Part shown: one piece after another, positions 47,990 to 56,421 of the stretch
How the letters are laid out: each line of letters starts with the position of its first letter
How positions within the stretch are numbered: the first letter of the stretch is position 1
DNA from: Pseudaestuariivita atlantica
GTDB lineage: Bacteria > Pseudomonadota > Alphaproteobacteria > Rhodobacterales > Rhodobacteraceae
Length of the DNA: 64,000 nucleotides
Assembly (NCBI RefSeq): GCF_001205715.1
Contig: NZ_AQQZ01000005.1
Coordinates: 1-64,000 of the forward strand
Reading direction: 5' to 3'
The notes under the pieces: generated by a model
What the model was told of the DNA's origin: nothing
The model's database searches: none
Seen by the model: only the letters and a program-made list of their open reading frames with translations
Made by a program: the position numbers and the translations under genes

Positions 47990-48607
47990 ATGAACGCACC
48001 CAGCACAACGATCCGAAAGGGTCGTAAATACGATGACGTGCTGGAGGGTGCGCGGCGGGTCTTCATGACCGACGGGTTCGAGGGGGCAAGCGTCGACGAC
48101 ATCGCGCGCGCCGCCGGCGTCAGCAAGGCGACGCTTTACAGCTATTTCCCCGACAAGCGCCTGTTGTTCATCGAGGTCGCGACGACCGAATGCGCGCTGC
48201 AGGCCGAAAAGGGCATCAGCGACATCGACATGACCGCGCCCCCGCGCGAGGTCCTGACGCGGACGGGCAAGCATTTCCTGTCCTTCATCCTGTCGCAACT
48301 GGGCGGCCAGATCTTTCGCATCTGCGTGGCGGAAAGCGACCGGTTCCCGGAGATCGGGCAGGCCTTCTACAAGTCCGGCCCGATGCTGATCCGCGACGTG
48401 ATGATCCACTATTTCAACGGCGCGATGGAGCGTGGCGAGTTGCGGATGGATGATCCCGGTCTCGCCGCCGACCAGTTCGCCGAATTGTGCAAGGCGGACC
48501 TGTGGACCAAGAAGGTCTTCGGCATCCAGCGCGAATTCGCAGCAGATGAAATCACCCGCATCGTCGACGGTGCGGTCGACACGTTCCTTGCCCGCTACGG
48601 CGTCTGA
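47990..48607 (+). CDS. TetR/AcrR-family regulator
   Basis: A 205-residue regulator. HTH: AAGVSKATLYSYFPDKRLLFIEV within residues about 14-65. The C-terminal ligand domain resembles the AefR-like TetR_C class (FLSFILSQLGGQIFRICVAESDRFPEIGQAFY). The three palindromes 270-350 bases upstream are its likely operators, making it autoregulated with the small exported peptide. GGAGG precedes the ATG. Its 3' end overlaps the convergent MFS gene by 13 bases. Confidence 0.9.
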   Translation: MNAPSTTIRKGRKYDDVLEGARRVFMTDGFEGASVDDIARAAGVSKATLYSYFPDKRLLFIEVATTECALQAEKGISDIDMTAPPREVLTRTGKHFLSFILSQLGGQIFRICVAESDRFPEIGQAFYKSGPMLIRDVMIHYFNGAMERGELRMDDPGLAADQFAELCKADLWTKKVFGIQREFAADEITRIVDGAVDTFLARYGV

Positions 48608-49803
48608 ACAGGATCAAGGCGCGCACCGCGCGCGGTCAGCGCCAGCGTGATCCAGCACACCAGCCCGGCCAGCACGTAGCCGCCAAGGATCACGCGGATC
48701 TCCTCCCATGCGAGCGTATTCGCCGTCTGCGCGCCGGTCGATGCCACCAGCAGCGACGCCGCGAAAAACAGCCGTCCGAAGAACCCCTGCAACGACAGGT
48801 AGGTCGCCCGGCTTGCCGATTGCAGCAGCGGTTGCACGCGGGCCAGAAGGAACGGGCGTGACAGGCTGTCCGGCACCATGCGCAGGAACAGGATGGCGAT
48901 GGCGATGATCGAATTCGTCGCCGCCAGCACCGCCGCCACGGCGATCTGAAGGCCGAAGGCCAGAAGCAGAAGCCGTGTCAGGCCCAGCCGCGTCCGCAAG
49001 CGCACGGCGACCACGGATGCCGCAACCGAAACCGTCATCATGATTGCCGTCACAGTCCCGCTGACGATCGGCGCCTCGCTGCCCAGCCCCGCGCCTTCCA
49101 GCGCTTCGAGGATGAAGGGCTGGCCGAACACGAAGGGCAGGTGGCTGAACCCGTACATCAGCACGCTCAGCGCGAAGAGCCACCGCAAGGCGGGATGCAC
49201 AAGCGCCCGGACAAGGGCGCGGCGCGTGTCGGCGGCAGAGCGTTGTACGGCGCGGCGCGGCTCGGCCATGCGCCAGACCACCCAGATCGCCCCGACGAAA
49301 GCCAGTGCGCTGGCGGTGAAGGGCAAGGTCGGCGCTGCCCGCGCCATGACGCCGCCGATGATCGCGGACACGGCAAGCGCCGCGAAGGTGAAGCGCCACG
49401 CGCGGACCTCCTGCCGCTCCACCTCGTCGCTGCGTCCCGCATCGTCGAGCGACTCGTACAGGATCGCGCTGTCGGTGCCCGAGGCAAAAGCCGCCGCCGC
49501 GCCAAGCATGAACTGCGCCGCCGCGAAGGCCGCGAAACTGTCTCCAACGGCCAGAAGGGCCGATCCGACGGCACCGCTGATTGCGGCCACCAGCAGCGTG
49601 AACCGCCGCCCAACGCGATCCGACAGGTAGCCCGACGGCACCTCCAGCGCGGTGGTCGAGATGTCGTAGACCGCGTAAAGCAGGATTGCCTCGGACGGGG
49701 TCAGCACCTGCTGCAGGTAGAGAAACCAGATCGCCTGCCAGAAAATGAGGTTCTGAAAGAACTTGAACCAGGGATAAAGCGCAATGGTACGGGTGGCCGA
49801 CAT
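48595..49803 (-). CDS. MFS transporter
   Basis: A 402-residue major facilitator with twelve predicted TM segments. The MFS loop 2-3 motif appears as GYLSDRVGRRF, and YDISTTALEVPSGYLSDRVG precedes it. The similarity is to the group of uncharacterised exporters often annotated near antibiotic genes. Substrate is unknown. Its gene is convergent with the TetR gene and overlaps its end; possible control by that TetR is speculation. Confidence 0.87.
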   Translation of the reverse strand: MSATRTIALYPWFKFFQNLIFWQAIWFLYLQQVLTPSEAILLYAVYDISTTALEVPSGYLSDRVGRRFTLLVAAISGAVGSALLAVGDSFAAFAAAQFMLGAAAAFASGTDSAILYESLDDAGRSDEVERQEVRAWRFTFAALAVSAIIGGVMARAAPTLPFTASALAFVGAIWVVWRMAEPRRAVQRSAADTRRALVRALVHPALRWLFALSVLMYGFSHLPFVFGQPFILEALEGAGLGSEAPIVSGTVTAIMMTVSVAASVVAVRLRTRLGLTRLLLLAFGLQIAVAAVLAATNSIIAIAILFLRMVPDSLSRPFLLARVQPLLQSASRATYLSLQGFFGRLFFAASLLVASTGAQTANTLAWEEIRVILGGYVLAGLVCWITLALTARGARLDPVQTP

Positions 49804-49841
49804 GCGCCTATTCTAACCCGTTTCGCGCGGGACGCGAGGCG

Positions 49842-50528
49842 TCACGCGCTGCTCGACCAGCGCGAAAGCGCCTCTTTCGTCAGGTGGCCCGTCTTGATCC
49901 ACAGCAGACAGCCGTCTTCCGTCCGCGAGGCATGGCGCGACCCCGGCGGCAGCCGCAGCCACGTGCCTGCCGGATACGTCCCGTCCGCGTCCTGCATCCG
50001 GCCTTCGAGGACGAAAACCTCTGCCCCGCCGTCATGCACGTGCGCCGGGATCGCGGTGCCGGGGTCCCAGCGTTCCAGCACCACCCTCTCGGTCCCGTGC
50101 CGGTGGAGTGGCAGCACCGTCCGACCCGCATCTGCCGTCGGCTCGAACCGGGCCTGCCGCGTGTCGACGTGGAAATGCGCGCGGTCGTCCGCGTCGAACT
50201 GGTGCAGTTTCACGAGGATCGTGCAGCCCTCGTCGGTATGCGGCGCGTGCGCCGTGCCGATGGGGTTGCGGACATAGGTGCCCGCCGGGAAATCCCCGCT
50301 TTCGTCGCTGAACGTGCCGTCGACGACGAGGAATTCCTCGCCCCCGCCATGGGTGTGCGCGTCAAAGGCCGAACCGGGCGCGAACCGGACAAGCGTTGTC
50401 GCGCGGGCCACCTCGTCGCCGATGCGGTCCAGCATCTGCCGGTCGACGCCCGCCGCGGGTGACGACACCCAATCCCGGTCGGATGGGCGCGACACGACCC
50501 GTTGCGAGAAATCCGCGTTCAACCGCAT
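49842..50528 (-). CDS. Two-cupin ChrR-like protein
   Basis: A 228-residue protein with two cupin folds: DAHTHGGGEEFLVVDG (first metal site) and IPAHVHDGGAEVFVLEG (second). The arrangement matches the cupin part of ChrR, which in Rhodobacter is an anti-sigma factor fused to a zinc-binding domain, but the N-terminal HxxxCxxC anti-sigma domain is absent. It follows the TetR gene by 4 bases, in one operon. It may act as a small-molecule dioxygenase or binding protein. Confidence 0.8.
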   Translation of the reverse strand: MRLNADFSQRVVSRPSDRDWVSSPAAGVDRQMLDRIGDEVARATTLVRFAPGSAFDAHTHGGGEEFLVVDGTFSDESGDFPAGTYVRNPIGTAHAPHTDEGCTILVKLHQFDADDRAHFHVDTRQARFEPTADAGRTVLPLHRHGTERVVLERWDPGTAIPAHVHDGGAEVFVLEGRMQDADGTYPAGTWLRLPPGSRHASRTEDGCLLWIKTGHLTKEALSRWSSSA

Positions 50529-50532
50529 CCCG

Positions 50533-51078
50533 TCACTCCTCCGTTTCCGCGAGCCGTTTCAGGAAGGGCCCGGTCGCCGCGTCGTAGAGGGCGATGTCGC
50601 GCGCGGTGCGCGCCAGCACCTGCGCGCCTTCGCAGAGCGCAAGGCACCCTTCGGCCTCCGCCTGCGACCAGCCGTGTGCGGCAAAGGCCGCGCGCAACCA
50701 CGCCAGAACGCCCGATTGATAGGCGGCGAGCGCTTCCAGAACGTCCTCGTCGAAACTGTCTCGGCTGGTTCCGAAGGCCACGCACAGGCACAGCGCCCGG
50801 CCGTTTTGGCCCGTGTCGCGGTAAAGCGCCACGAAGCGTTCAAGGCAGGCGCGGGGCGTCGGCGCGGTTCCGGCGATGTCGTCCAGTTCGGCCGCGACGC
50901 GGGCCGCGTAGCGGGTCACCAGCGCGATGGCGAGCGATCCCTTGGTCGGGAAATGGTGGTGCACGCTGGGTTTCGCGATCTTCGCGTGCCGCGCGAGGTC
51001 GGCGAAACTGAAGGCGTCGTATCCGCGTGTGCGCGCCAGCGTTTCGGCGTGGTCAAGGAGTGTCGTCTGCGTACTCAT
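50533..51078 (-). CDS. TetR-family regulator
   Basis: A 181-residue regulator: FSFADLARHAKIAKPSVHHHFPTKGSLAIALV is the TetR HTH and the C-terminal region (LCLCVAFGTSRDSFDEDVLEAL) resembles the NemR/YcdC class. It is cotranscribed with the cupin gene downstream. A palindrome directly upstream of the start codon (51083-51102) is its probable operator. The two cysteines in LCLC may make it thiol- or electrophile-responsive. Confidence 0.9.
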   Translation of the reverse strand: MSTQTTLLDHAETLARTRGYDAFSFADLARHAKIAKPSVHHHFPTKGSLAIALVTRYAARVAAELDDIAGTAPTPRACLERFVALYRDTGQNGRALCLCVAFGTSRDSFDEDVLEALAAYQSGVLAWLRAAFAAHGWSQAEAEGCLALCEGAQVLARTARDIALYDAATGPFLKRLAETEE

Positions 51079-51082
51079 GTAG

Positions 51083-51102
51083 CCTACCTACCATTAGGTT
51101 GG
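51083..51102. promoter_or_regulatory. TetR operator for the tetR-cupin operon
   Basis: CCTACCTA-CCAT-TAGGTTGG is a near-perfect palindrome with 8-base arms, one mismatch and a 4-base centre. It ends 4 bases from the tetR start codon on the minus strand, a position that allows autorepression. Confidence 0.7.
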
Positions 51103-51116
51103 CGTGACGCGAAACC

Positions 51117-51839
51117 TCAATCCCGGCGTCTCACCATCAGTTGATTGCCATCCTTGCGCGTCTCGAACCGCTTGATGGACTGGATCAGGTCGCTCAGCTT
51201 GCGCTTGCCATAGGTGCGCGTGTCGAAATCGGGGATGGCCGACTGGATATACTGGCCCAGCGGGCCAAGCGCGTACCATTCGTCGTCCTGTTCGATCTGT
51301 TCCATCGCGTTCAGGATCAGCGGGATCGCGTCCTTGACGTCGCGCTTGGTCGACGGTTCGGCCTTGGTGTCTGACCCGCTGCCCTTGGGCGCGGGTTCGT
51401 CGACGATGTTCTCGATCAGGATAAACCTGTTGCACACGTTGCGCAGGGCTTCGGGGGCCTTGGCCTCGCCAATGCCGATCACGTCCATGCCCTGTTCGCG
51501 GATCCGGTTGGCCAGCGCGGTGAAATCGCTGTCGGACGACACCAGCACGAAGCCGTCGAAACGGCCCGTGTGCAGGATGTCCATCGCGTCGATGACAAGA
51601 CCGATATCGGACGCGTTCTTGCCCACCGTGTTCGCGGTTTCCTGGTGCGCCACAAGGCCGAGGTCGCGCACCGTCTTGGACCACGAATTCAGCCGCCCGG
51701 ACGACCAGTCGCCATAGACCCGCCGCAGCGCCGGTTCGCCGAGAGACGTGATCTCCTTCAGGATCGCGCCCGCGAATTTCGCGGGAATGTTGTCGGCGTC
51801 GATCAGGACGGCGTAAAGCGGGCGGGAACGGTCTGGCAT
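51117..51839 (-). CDS. NYN-domain protein with LOTUS/OST-HTH-like C-terminus
   Basis: A 240-residue protein. N-terminal NYN (PIN-like nuclease) domain with acidic residues in YAVLIDADNIPAKF, DIGLVIDAMDILH and VLVSSDSDFTALANRIRE. The C-terminal 70 residues (DVKDAIPLILNAMEQIEQ...DLIQSIKRFETRKDG) match the OST-HTH/LOTUS RNA-binding fold. LabA-type proteins with this layout probably bind or cut RNA. It follows the GNAT gene by one base on the same strand. Confidence 0.88.
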   Translation of the reverse strand: MPDRSRPLYAVLIDADNIPAKFAGAILKEITSLGEPALRRVYGDWSSGRLNSWSKTVRDLGLVAHQETANTVGKNASDIGLVIDAMDILHTGRFDGFVLVSSDSDFTALANRIREQGMDVIGIGEAKAPEALRNVCNRFILIENIVDEPAPKGSGSDTKAEPSTKRDVKDAIPLILNAMEQIEQDDEWYALGPLGQYIQSAIPDFDTRTYGKRKLSDLIQSIKRFETRKDGNQLMVRRRD

Positions 51840-51840
51840 G

Positions 51841-52338
51841 TCAGTCTTTCGTCAGCGTCTTGAACATAACGAGGGCATCCGTCGCCCCCGCGTTAGGGTG
51901 CATGTAGGCGCCCGGCAGGCGGCCCACGGTGTCGAACCCGTGCTTTTCCCACAACGCGACCGCCTTCACGTTCGTTGCAAGCACGAAATTGAACTGCATC
52001 GCAGTGTAGCCCAAACGCCGGGCCTCGTCCTGCGAATGCAGCAGCATCGCTGTCGCGATGCCACGCCCGCGGGCCTCTGCGCCCGTGATGTAGCCGCAAT
52101 TGCACACATGCGCGGCATGTCCCTCACCATTGGGGCGGATGTAGTAGGTGCCAAGCACGCCGCCATCTTCGGCCACGAAGACACGCCGCCCGCCCGAAAA
52201 CCAGTAACCGACGGCGGCGGCACCGGTCATGCCGGGGTCCACGGCATAGGTCTCACCGGCCGCGAAGACCGGAGAGATCAGCCTGTCGATGGCAGGATAA
52301 TCGCCCGACCGGGCCGGGCGGATCGTCAGGTCAGCCAA
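51841..52338 (-). CDS. GNAT N-acetyltransferase
   Basis: A 165-residue acetyltransferase with the CoA loop: [28 protein letters not shown] carries the RxxGxG/A motif, followed by [31 protein letters not shown]. The substrate is unknown. Its gene overlaps the ClpP-like gene by 8 bases and lies one base before the NYN gene, so the three are one operon. Confidence 0.88.
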   Translation of the reverse strand: MADLTIRPARSGDYPAIDRLISPVFAAGETYAVDPGMTGAAAVGYWFSGGRRVFVAEDGGVLGTYYIRPNGEGHAAHVCNCGYITGAEARGRGIATAMLLHSQDEARRLGYTAMQFNFVLATNVKAVALWEKHGFDTVGRLPGAYMHPNAGATDALVMFKTLTKD

Positions 52339-52906
52339 GCTCGTCCGCCGACCGGATCACCTTGCCCAGAAGGCCGTATTCGATCGCCTCGTCGGTGGTG
52401 AGCCAGAAATCGCGCTGCGTGTCCTCGGCGATCTTCTCGGGCGTCTGGCCCGTCGCCTCGGCGAAGATGCGGTGGAACCGGTCGCGCATCGCGATGATCT
52501 GTTCGGCCTGGATCGCCATGTCGGACGCCGTGCCGCCGATCCCGCCCGACGGCTGGTGCAGCAGGAAGCGCGTGTTGGGCAGGCAGTAGCGGTCTTCCTT
52601 GGGCGCGCCCACGAAAATCAGTGCCCCGGCGCTCGCCACCCAGCCCGACCCGATGCAGCGCACGCGCGGTTTGATGAACTTGATGATGTCATGAACCATG
52701 TCACCCGATTCAACGTGCCCGCCGGGGGACGAGATGAACAAGTTGATCGGATCGTCACTATCTTCGGCCAGCGCCAGAAGGTGGCGCACCGTTTTCTGCG
52801 CCAGCTTGTCGTCGATACCGCCCGTGATCAACACGTTACGCGATTTGAAGAACCGCTTCTCGATATCGTCACTTGCTGCTTCGGGTGTCTTTGACTCGTC
52901 GCTCAT
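52331..52906 (-). CDS. ClpP-like serine protease
   Basis: A 191-residue ClpP homologue: [14 protein letters not shown] (60-70), catalytic Ser92 in [12 protein letters not shown], His117 in FLLHQPSGG and Asp162 in AEDTQRDFW. The residues around the Ser differ from housekeeping ClpP (GxAASMGAxL), suggesting a second, specialised ClpP. It likely needs ClpX or ClpA from elsewhere. The start at 52906 (MSDESKTP) was chosen because the earlier frame lacks homology. Confidence 0.88.
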   Translation of the reverse strand: MSDESKTPEAASDDIEKRFFKSRNVLITGGIDDKLAQKTVRHLLALAEDSDDPINLFISSPGGHVESGDMVHDIIKFIKPRVRCIGSGWVASAGALIFVGAPKEDRYCLPNTRFLLHQPSGGIGGTASDMAIQAEQIIAMRDRFHRIFAEATGQTPEKIAEDTQRDFWLTTDEAIEYGLLGKVIRSADELG

Positions 52907-53058
52907 TACCGGGGCCTCATGATGTCTGGTTGGGTGGAACATAACCTTGCGGTGGCCAAGCGCAATGGGGCGGCGGAAGCTGGTTGATTTCCTTGAATGT
53001 CGCAAACGGGTGGTCAAGCACGGCCCGCCCGCGCTACGCGGAAGACAGAGGACCGCAC

Positions 53059-53970
53059 ATGCCGCAGCACATGACCGACCCGGCGCTGGCCGACGACAGC
53101 GACGCGCATCGCCGCAGGCGCCTGTTGGGCATCGGCGCGATGGCGCTGGGGTTCTTCCTGTTCTCGATCGTGGACACGACGGCCAAGTTCCTGACCGACA
53201 CGTTCCACCCGCTTCAGATCGTCTGGATGCGGCAGCTTGGGCTGCTGGCGGGCGTGCTGGTCATGATGGCGGCGCAGGGCATGACGCTGCTGCGGACCAA
53301 GGCACCCGGCTTGCAGATCACCCGCGGCGTGCTGGCCGCCGCGTCGGCCACGTTGTTCATCTATGCCGTCGCCTACGTGCCGCTGGCGGATGCCGTCGCG
53401 ATCACCTTCGTTGCGCCCTTCATGGTGACCGTGCTGGGCGCGCTCCTGCTGAAGGAGCAGGTCGGCCTGCGGCGCTGGACGGCGGTGACCATCGGTTTCC
53501 TCGGGGCGCTCATCATCATCCGGCCGGGAATGGGCGTGCTGCACCCGGCGGCGGGCCTGCTGGTTCTGGCGGCGCTGTTCTTCGCGCTGCGGCAGATCGC
53601 GTCGCGGGTCCTCGGCTCCGCCGACCCGACCCGCACGACGGTGGCCTATACCGCGATCACGGCCTCGGCCGTGCTGACCGTCCCGATGCTGTTCGTTTGG
53701 CAAACGCCGGGCAACTGGCAGGCCTTCGCCCTCATCGCGCTGCTTGCCATCCTCGCGGGCGTGGCAGAGACCATGATCATCCGGGCGCTGGAACTGGCAG
53801 AGGCGGTCGTCCTCGCCCCCATCCACTACACGCTGCTGATCTGGGGCACGACATGGGGATGGCTCGTCTTCGGCCAGTTGCCCGACATCTGGACGTGGAT
53901 CGGTGCCGCGATCATCATCGTCAGCGGCCTTTATACCCTGCACCGCGAACGGCAGGCCAAGCGGCGGTGA
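53059..53970 (+). CDS. EamA/DMT-family transporter
   Basis: A 303-residue membrane protein with ten TM segments in two EamA halves ([29 protein letters not shown] and [28 protein letters not shown]). It is clearly similar in layout to the protein encoded at 42736. ATG at 53059 was selected; a second Met lies 4 codons on. Substrate unknown. It is convergent with the formaldehyde dehydrogenase gene. Confidence 0.86.
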   Translation: MPQHMTDPALADDSDAHRRRRLLGIGAMALGFFLFSIVDTTAKFLTDTFHPLQIVWMRQLGLLAGVLVMMAAQGMTLLRTKAPGLQITRGVLAAASATLFIYAVAYVPLADAVAITFVAPFMVTVLGALLLKEQVGLRRWTAVTIGFLGALIIIRPGMGVLHPAAGLLVLAALFFALRQIASRVLGSADPTRTTVAYTAITASAVLTVPMLFVWQTPGNWQAFALIALLAILAGVAETMIIRALELAEAVVLAPIHYTLLIWGTTWGWLVFGQLPDIWTWIGAAIIIVSGLYTLHRERQAKRR

Positions 53971-54004
53971 GGCAGGGCGGTCCCGCCGCCCTGCTCAAGT
54001 TCCG

Positions 54005-55117
54005 TCAGTAAACCACCACCGAACGGATGGACTTGCCTTCGTGCATCAGGTCGAAGCCCTCGTTGATGTTGTCGAGCGACAGGGTATGCGTGATCATCGG
54101 GTCGATCTCGATCTTGCCATCCATGTACCAGTCGACGATCTGCGGCACGTCCGTCCGCCCACGTGCGCCACCAAAGGCCGTGCCGCGCCAGACGCGGCCG
54201 GTGACCAGCTGGAAGGGCCGCGTCGAGATCTCCGCCCCGGCGGGTGCCACGCCGATGATGATCGACTCGCCCCAGCCCTTGTGCGCCGATTCCAGCGCCG
54301 CGCGCATGACCTGCACGTTGCCGGTGGCGTCGAACGTGTAATCCGCGCCGCCTTTCGTCAGATCGACAAGGTGCGCGACAAGGTCGCCGTCCACCTCGGA
54401 CGGATTCACGAAGTCGGTCATGCCGAAATGCGTGGCCATCTTGACCTTGTCGGGGTTCAGGTCGACGCCCACGATCTGGTCCGCGCCCGCAAGGCGCAGG
54501 CCCTGGATCACGTTCAGGCCGATCCCGCCAAGGCCGAACACGATGGCGCGGCTGCCGATTTCGACCTTGGCGGTGTTGATGACCGCGCCGATGCCCGTCG
54601 TCACGCCGCAGCCGATATAGCAGATCTTGTCGAACGGCGCGTCCTCGCGGACCTTGGCCAGCGCGATTTCCGGCAGAACCGTGTGGTTCGAAAAGGTCGA
54701 ACAGCCCATGTAGTGCAGGATCGGCGTACCATCGAGCATCGAGAACCGCGAGGTTCCGTCCGGCATCACCCCCTGCCCCTGCGTCGAACGGATCGCCTGG
54801 CACAGGTTGGTCTTGGGGTGCAGGCAGTATTCGCACTCACGGCATTCCGGCGTGTAAAGCGGGATCACGTGATCGCCGGGTTTCAGCGACGTCACGCCCG
54901 GCCCGCATTCCACCACGACGCCCGCGCCTTCATGGCCAAGGATCGCGGGGAACATCCCCTCGGGGTCTGCGCCCGACAGGGTGAATTCGTCGGTATGGCA
55001 AATGCCGGTCGCCTTGATCTCGACCAGGACCTCGCCCTCCTTGGGGCCGTCGAGGTTCACCTCCATCACTTCGAGCGGTTTGCCCGCTTCCAGCGCCACT
55101 GCTGCGCGTGTCCGCAT
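54005..55117 (-). CDS. frmA: S-(hydroxymethyl)glutathione dehydrogenase (class III ADH)
   Basis: A 370-residue zinc enzyme oxidising S-hydroxymethylglutathione to S-formylglutathione with NAD. Catalytic zinc ligands Cys40 and His62 (GHEG), structural zinc cysteines 92, 95, 98 and 106, and the NAD loop [14 protein letters not shown] are all visible. This class also reduces S-nitrosoglutathione. The start at 55117 matches the family N-terminus ([20 protein letters not shown]). S-formylglutathione hydrolase is encoded at 44233. Confidence 0.95.
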   Translation of the reverse strand: MRTRAAVALEAGKPLEVMEVNLDGPKEGEVLVEIKATGICHTDEFTLSGADPEGMFPAILGHEGAGVVVECGPGVTSLKPGDHVIPLYTPECRECEYCLHPKTNLCQAIRSTQGQGVMPDGTSRFSMLDGTPILHYMGCSTFSNHTVLPEIALAKVREDAPFDKICYIGCGVTTGIGAVINTAKVEIGSRAIVFGLGGIGLNVIQGLRLAGADQIVGVDLNPDKVKMATHFGMTDFVNPSEVDGDLVAHLVDLTKGGADYTFDATGNVQVMRAALESAHKGWGESIIIGVAPAGAEISTRPFQLVTGRVWRGTAFGGARGRTDVPQIVDWYMDGKIEIDPMITHTLSLDNINEGFDLMHEGKSIRSVVVY

Positions 55118-55250
55118 GTTCGTCTCCCTCCGTCTGTCGCGGGCCAGCGTGGGGCAAGAGACATGCGTTTTCAACTGTCGAGATGACGTGACGACAGCTT
55201 TTTCGGCTGCGTTTTGCACAGTGCGGTCCGCATCGATTGGCGCCTTTCTG

Positions 55251-55275
55251 GGAACGATCCGCTGCATTTCGCGTT
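55251..55275 (+). promoter_or_regulatory. EcfG general-stress promoter
   Basis: GGAAC (55251-55255), 16 bases, then CGTT (55272-55275). The predicted transcription start lies about 25 bases before the ATG of the 66-residue membrane protein at 55309. This is the consensus form for EcfG-type sigma factors, and ecfG is encoded at 59409. Confidence 0.75.
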
Positions 55276-55308
55276 TATCCCACGACGTATTTGCGAAAGG
55301 AGGCTGCA

Positions 55309-55509
55309 ATGTCTGCATCCAACACGAACATCGAGAAGCAAACCCGCCGCCATATCGGCCCGCTGGCGGGGATCGCGGCCTGCCTGCTCTTTGTCGGCGT
55401 GCTTTACCTCGGCTACGTGCTGATCCTGGCCGAACGCGGAACCACGCCCGTCGAAGGCGGCAGCGAAACCGAACAGGTCGCACCCGGCGTGGTCATCGAA
55501 ACCAACTGA
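55309..55509 (+). CDS. Small single-span membrane protein, stress-regulated
   Basis: A 66-residue protein with a basic N-terminus (about residues 1-22), one TM segment about 23-44 ([23 protein letters not shown]) and an acidic periplasmic tail with GSETEQ. AAGGAGG precedes the ATG by 6 bases. An EcfG promoter lies directly upstream and a strong terminator directly downstream, so it is a monocistronic stress gene. Function unknown. Confidence 0.75.
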   Translation: MSASNTNIEKQTRRHIGPLAGIAACLLFVGVLYLGYVLILAERGTTPVEGGSETEQVAPGVVIETN

Positions 55510-55537
55510 CGCCGCGCCGTCCCACATTCATTCAAGC

Positions 55538-55566
55538 AAAAAGGCCGGTCACTGACCGGCCTTTTT
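55538..55566. terminator. Bidirectional intrinsic terminator
   Basis: A 13-base perfect stem AAAAAGGCCGGTC / GACCGGCCTTTTT with a 3-base loop. A and T runs flank it on both strands, so it can terminate the 66-residue gene and the convergent FNT-family gene (stop at 55573). Confidence 0.92.
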
Positions 55567-55572
55567 CGTGTG

Positions 55573-56409
55573 TCACTCTTCCGACATCTCGTGCCTGACC
55601 TGCGCCCAGGTCAGCATGGTGAAGACAAGCGTGCCGCCCACCACGTTGCCCGCGAGTACCGGGATGAAGAACCCGAAGGTCGCGCGGGCGATGGAAAGGT
55701 CCCCGGTCACCAGCAGGAACGCCATTTCGACCGATCCGGCGATGATATGGGTGAAATCGCCCAGCGCGATCAGCCAGGTGAACAGGACGATAAGCGCGAC
55801 CTGCCCGCCCTGCGCCGATGGCAGCATCCAGACCAGCGCCGCGATCAGGATGCCGGCGGGGATACCGCGCACGAAGCCGACCAGCGGCTCCATGTGCGTG
55901 GCGTGAACCGACAGCGCCGTGACCGCGTCGCTCAGCTCCGGTGACAGAACTGGTGTGTGGGCAAGGAAGGTCGCAATCGCGAAGGCGCCGATCACGTTCG
56001 CGACCAGCACGATGCCCCAAAGCTGCAGTAGGCAGGTGATGCACCCGCGCGGGTCGATCACCGTCGGCACCACCGTCGTGATGGTGTTCTCGGTGAAAAG
56101 CTGCATCCGGCCAAGGATGACCAACAGGAACCCCATCGAGTAGCCGAAATTCTCGACTATATGCCGCCACGGGACGTCCGGCAGCGAGATGCGCAGGGCC
56201 GCTTCGGCGAGAACCGAAAAGCTGATGAGGATGCCCGCCGCCACGCCCGACCAGAACAGCGACAGCGCGGGCCGCCGCAGCTCCTCCTCGCCTTCGCGCC
56301 GGATCGTTTCGAAAACGAGCCGCGCGGACAGGCCAGTCGCCTGTTCGACCGCCTCCCGCTCGGAAAACTCGCGTGTCAGTTCCTGGTCGTCGGCCGGAAT
56401 ATTCGCCAT
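55573..56409 (-). CDS. Formate/nitrite transporter (FNT) family protein
   Basis: A 278-residue channel with about six TM segments: it contains LFWSGVAAGILISFSVLAEAALR, LVILGRMQLFTENTITTVVP (the FNT signature with LFTENT), WGIVLVANVIGA and GDFTHIIAGSVEMAFLLVTGD. The sequence is closer to the YfdC group than to FocA/NirC. It follows the Crp-type gene by 12 bases and may be regulated with it. Substrate unproven, probably a small monovalent anion. Confidence 0.9.
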   Translation of the reverse strand: MANIPADDQELTREFSEREAVEQATGLSARLVFETIRREGEEELRRPALSLFWSGVAAGILISFSVLAEAALRISLPDVPWRHIVENFGYSMGFLLVILGRMQLFTENTITTVVPTVIDPRGCITCLLQLWGIVLVANVIGAFAIATFLAHTPVLSPELSDAVTALSVHATHMEPLVGFVRGIPAGILIAALVWMLPSAQGGQVALIVLFTWLIALGDFTHIIAGSVEMAFLLVTGDLSIARATFGFFIPVLAGNVVGGTLVFTMLTWAQVRHEMSEE

Positions 56410-56421
56410 ATCACACTATCC

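Noticed and set aside
52937-52965. GGAAC upstream of the DMT transporter gene as a further EcfG promoter
   Set aside because: No CGTT at 16-17 bases; a -35-like pentamer alone is expected by chance.
53903-55186. 427-codon open frame on the plus strand over the formaldehyde dehydrogenase gene
   Set aside because: Zinc and NAD motifs on the minus strand fix the real gene; this frame has no family features.
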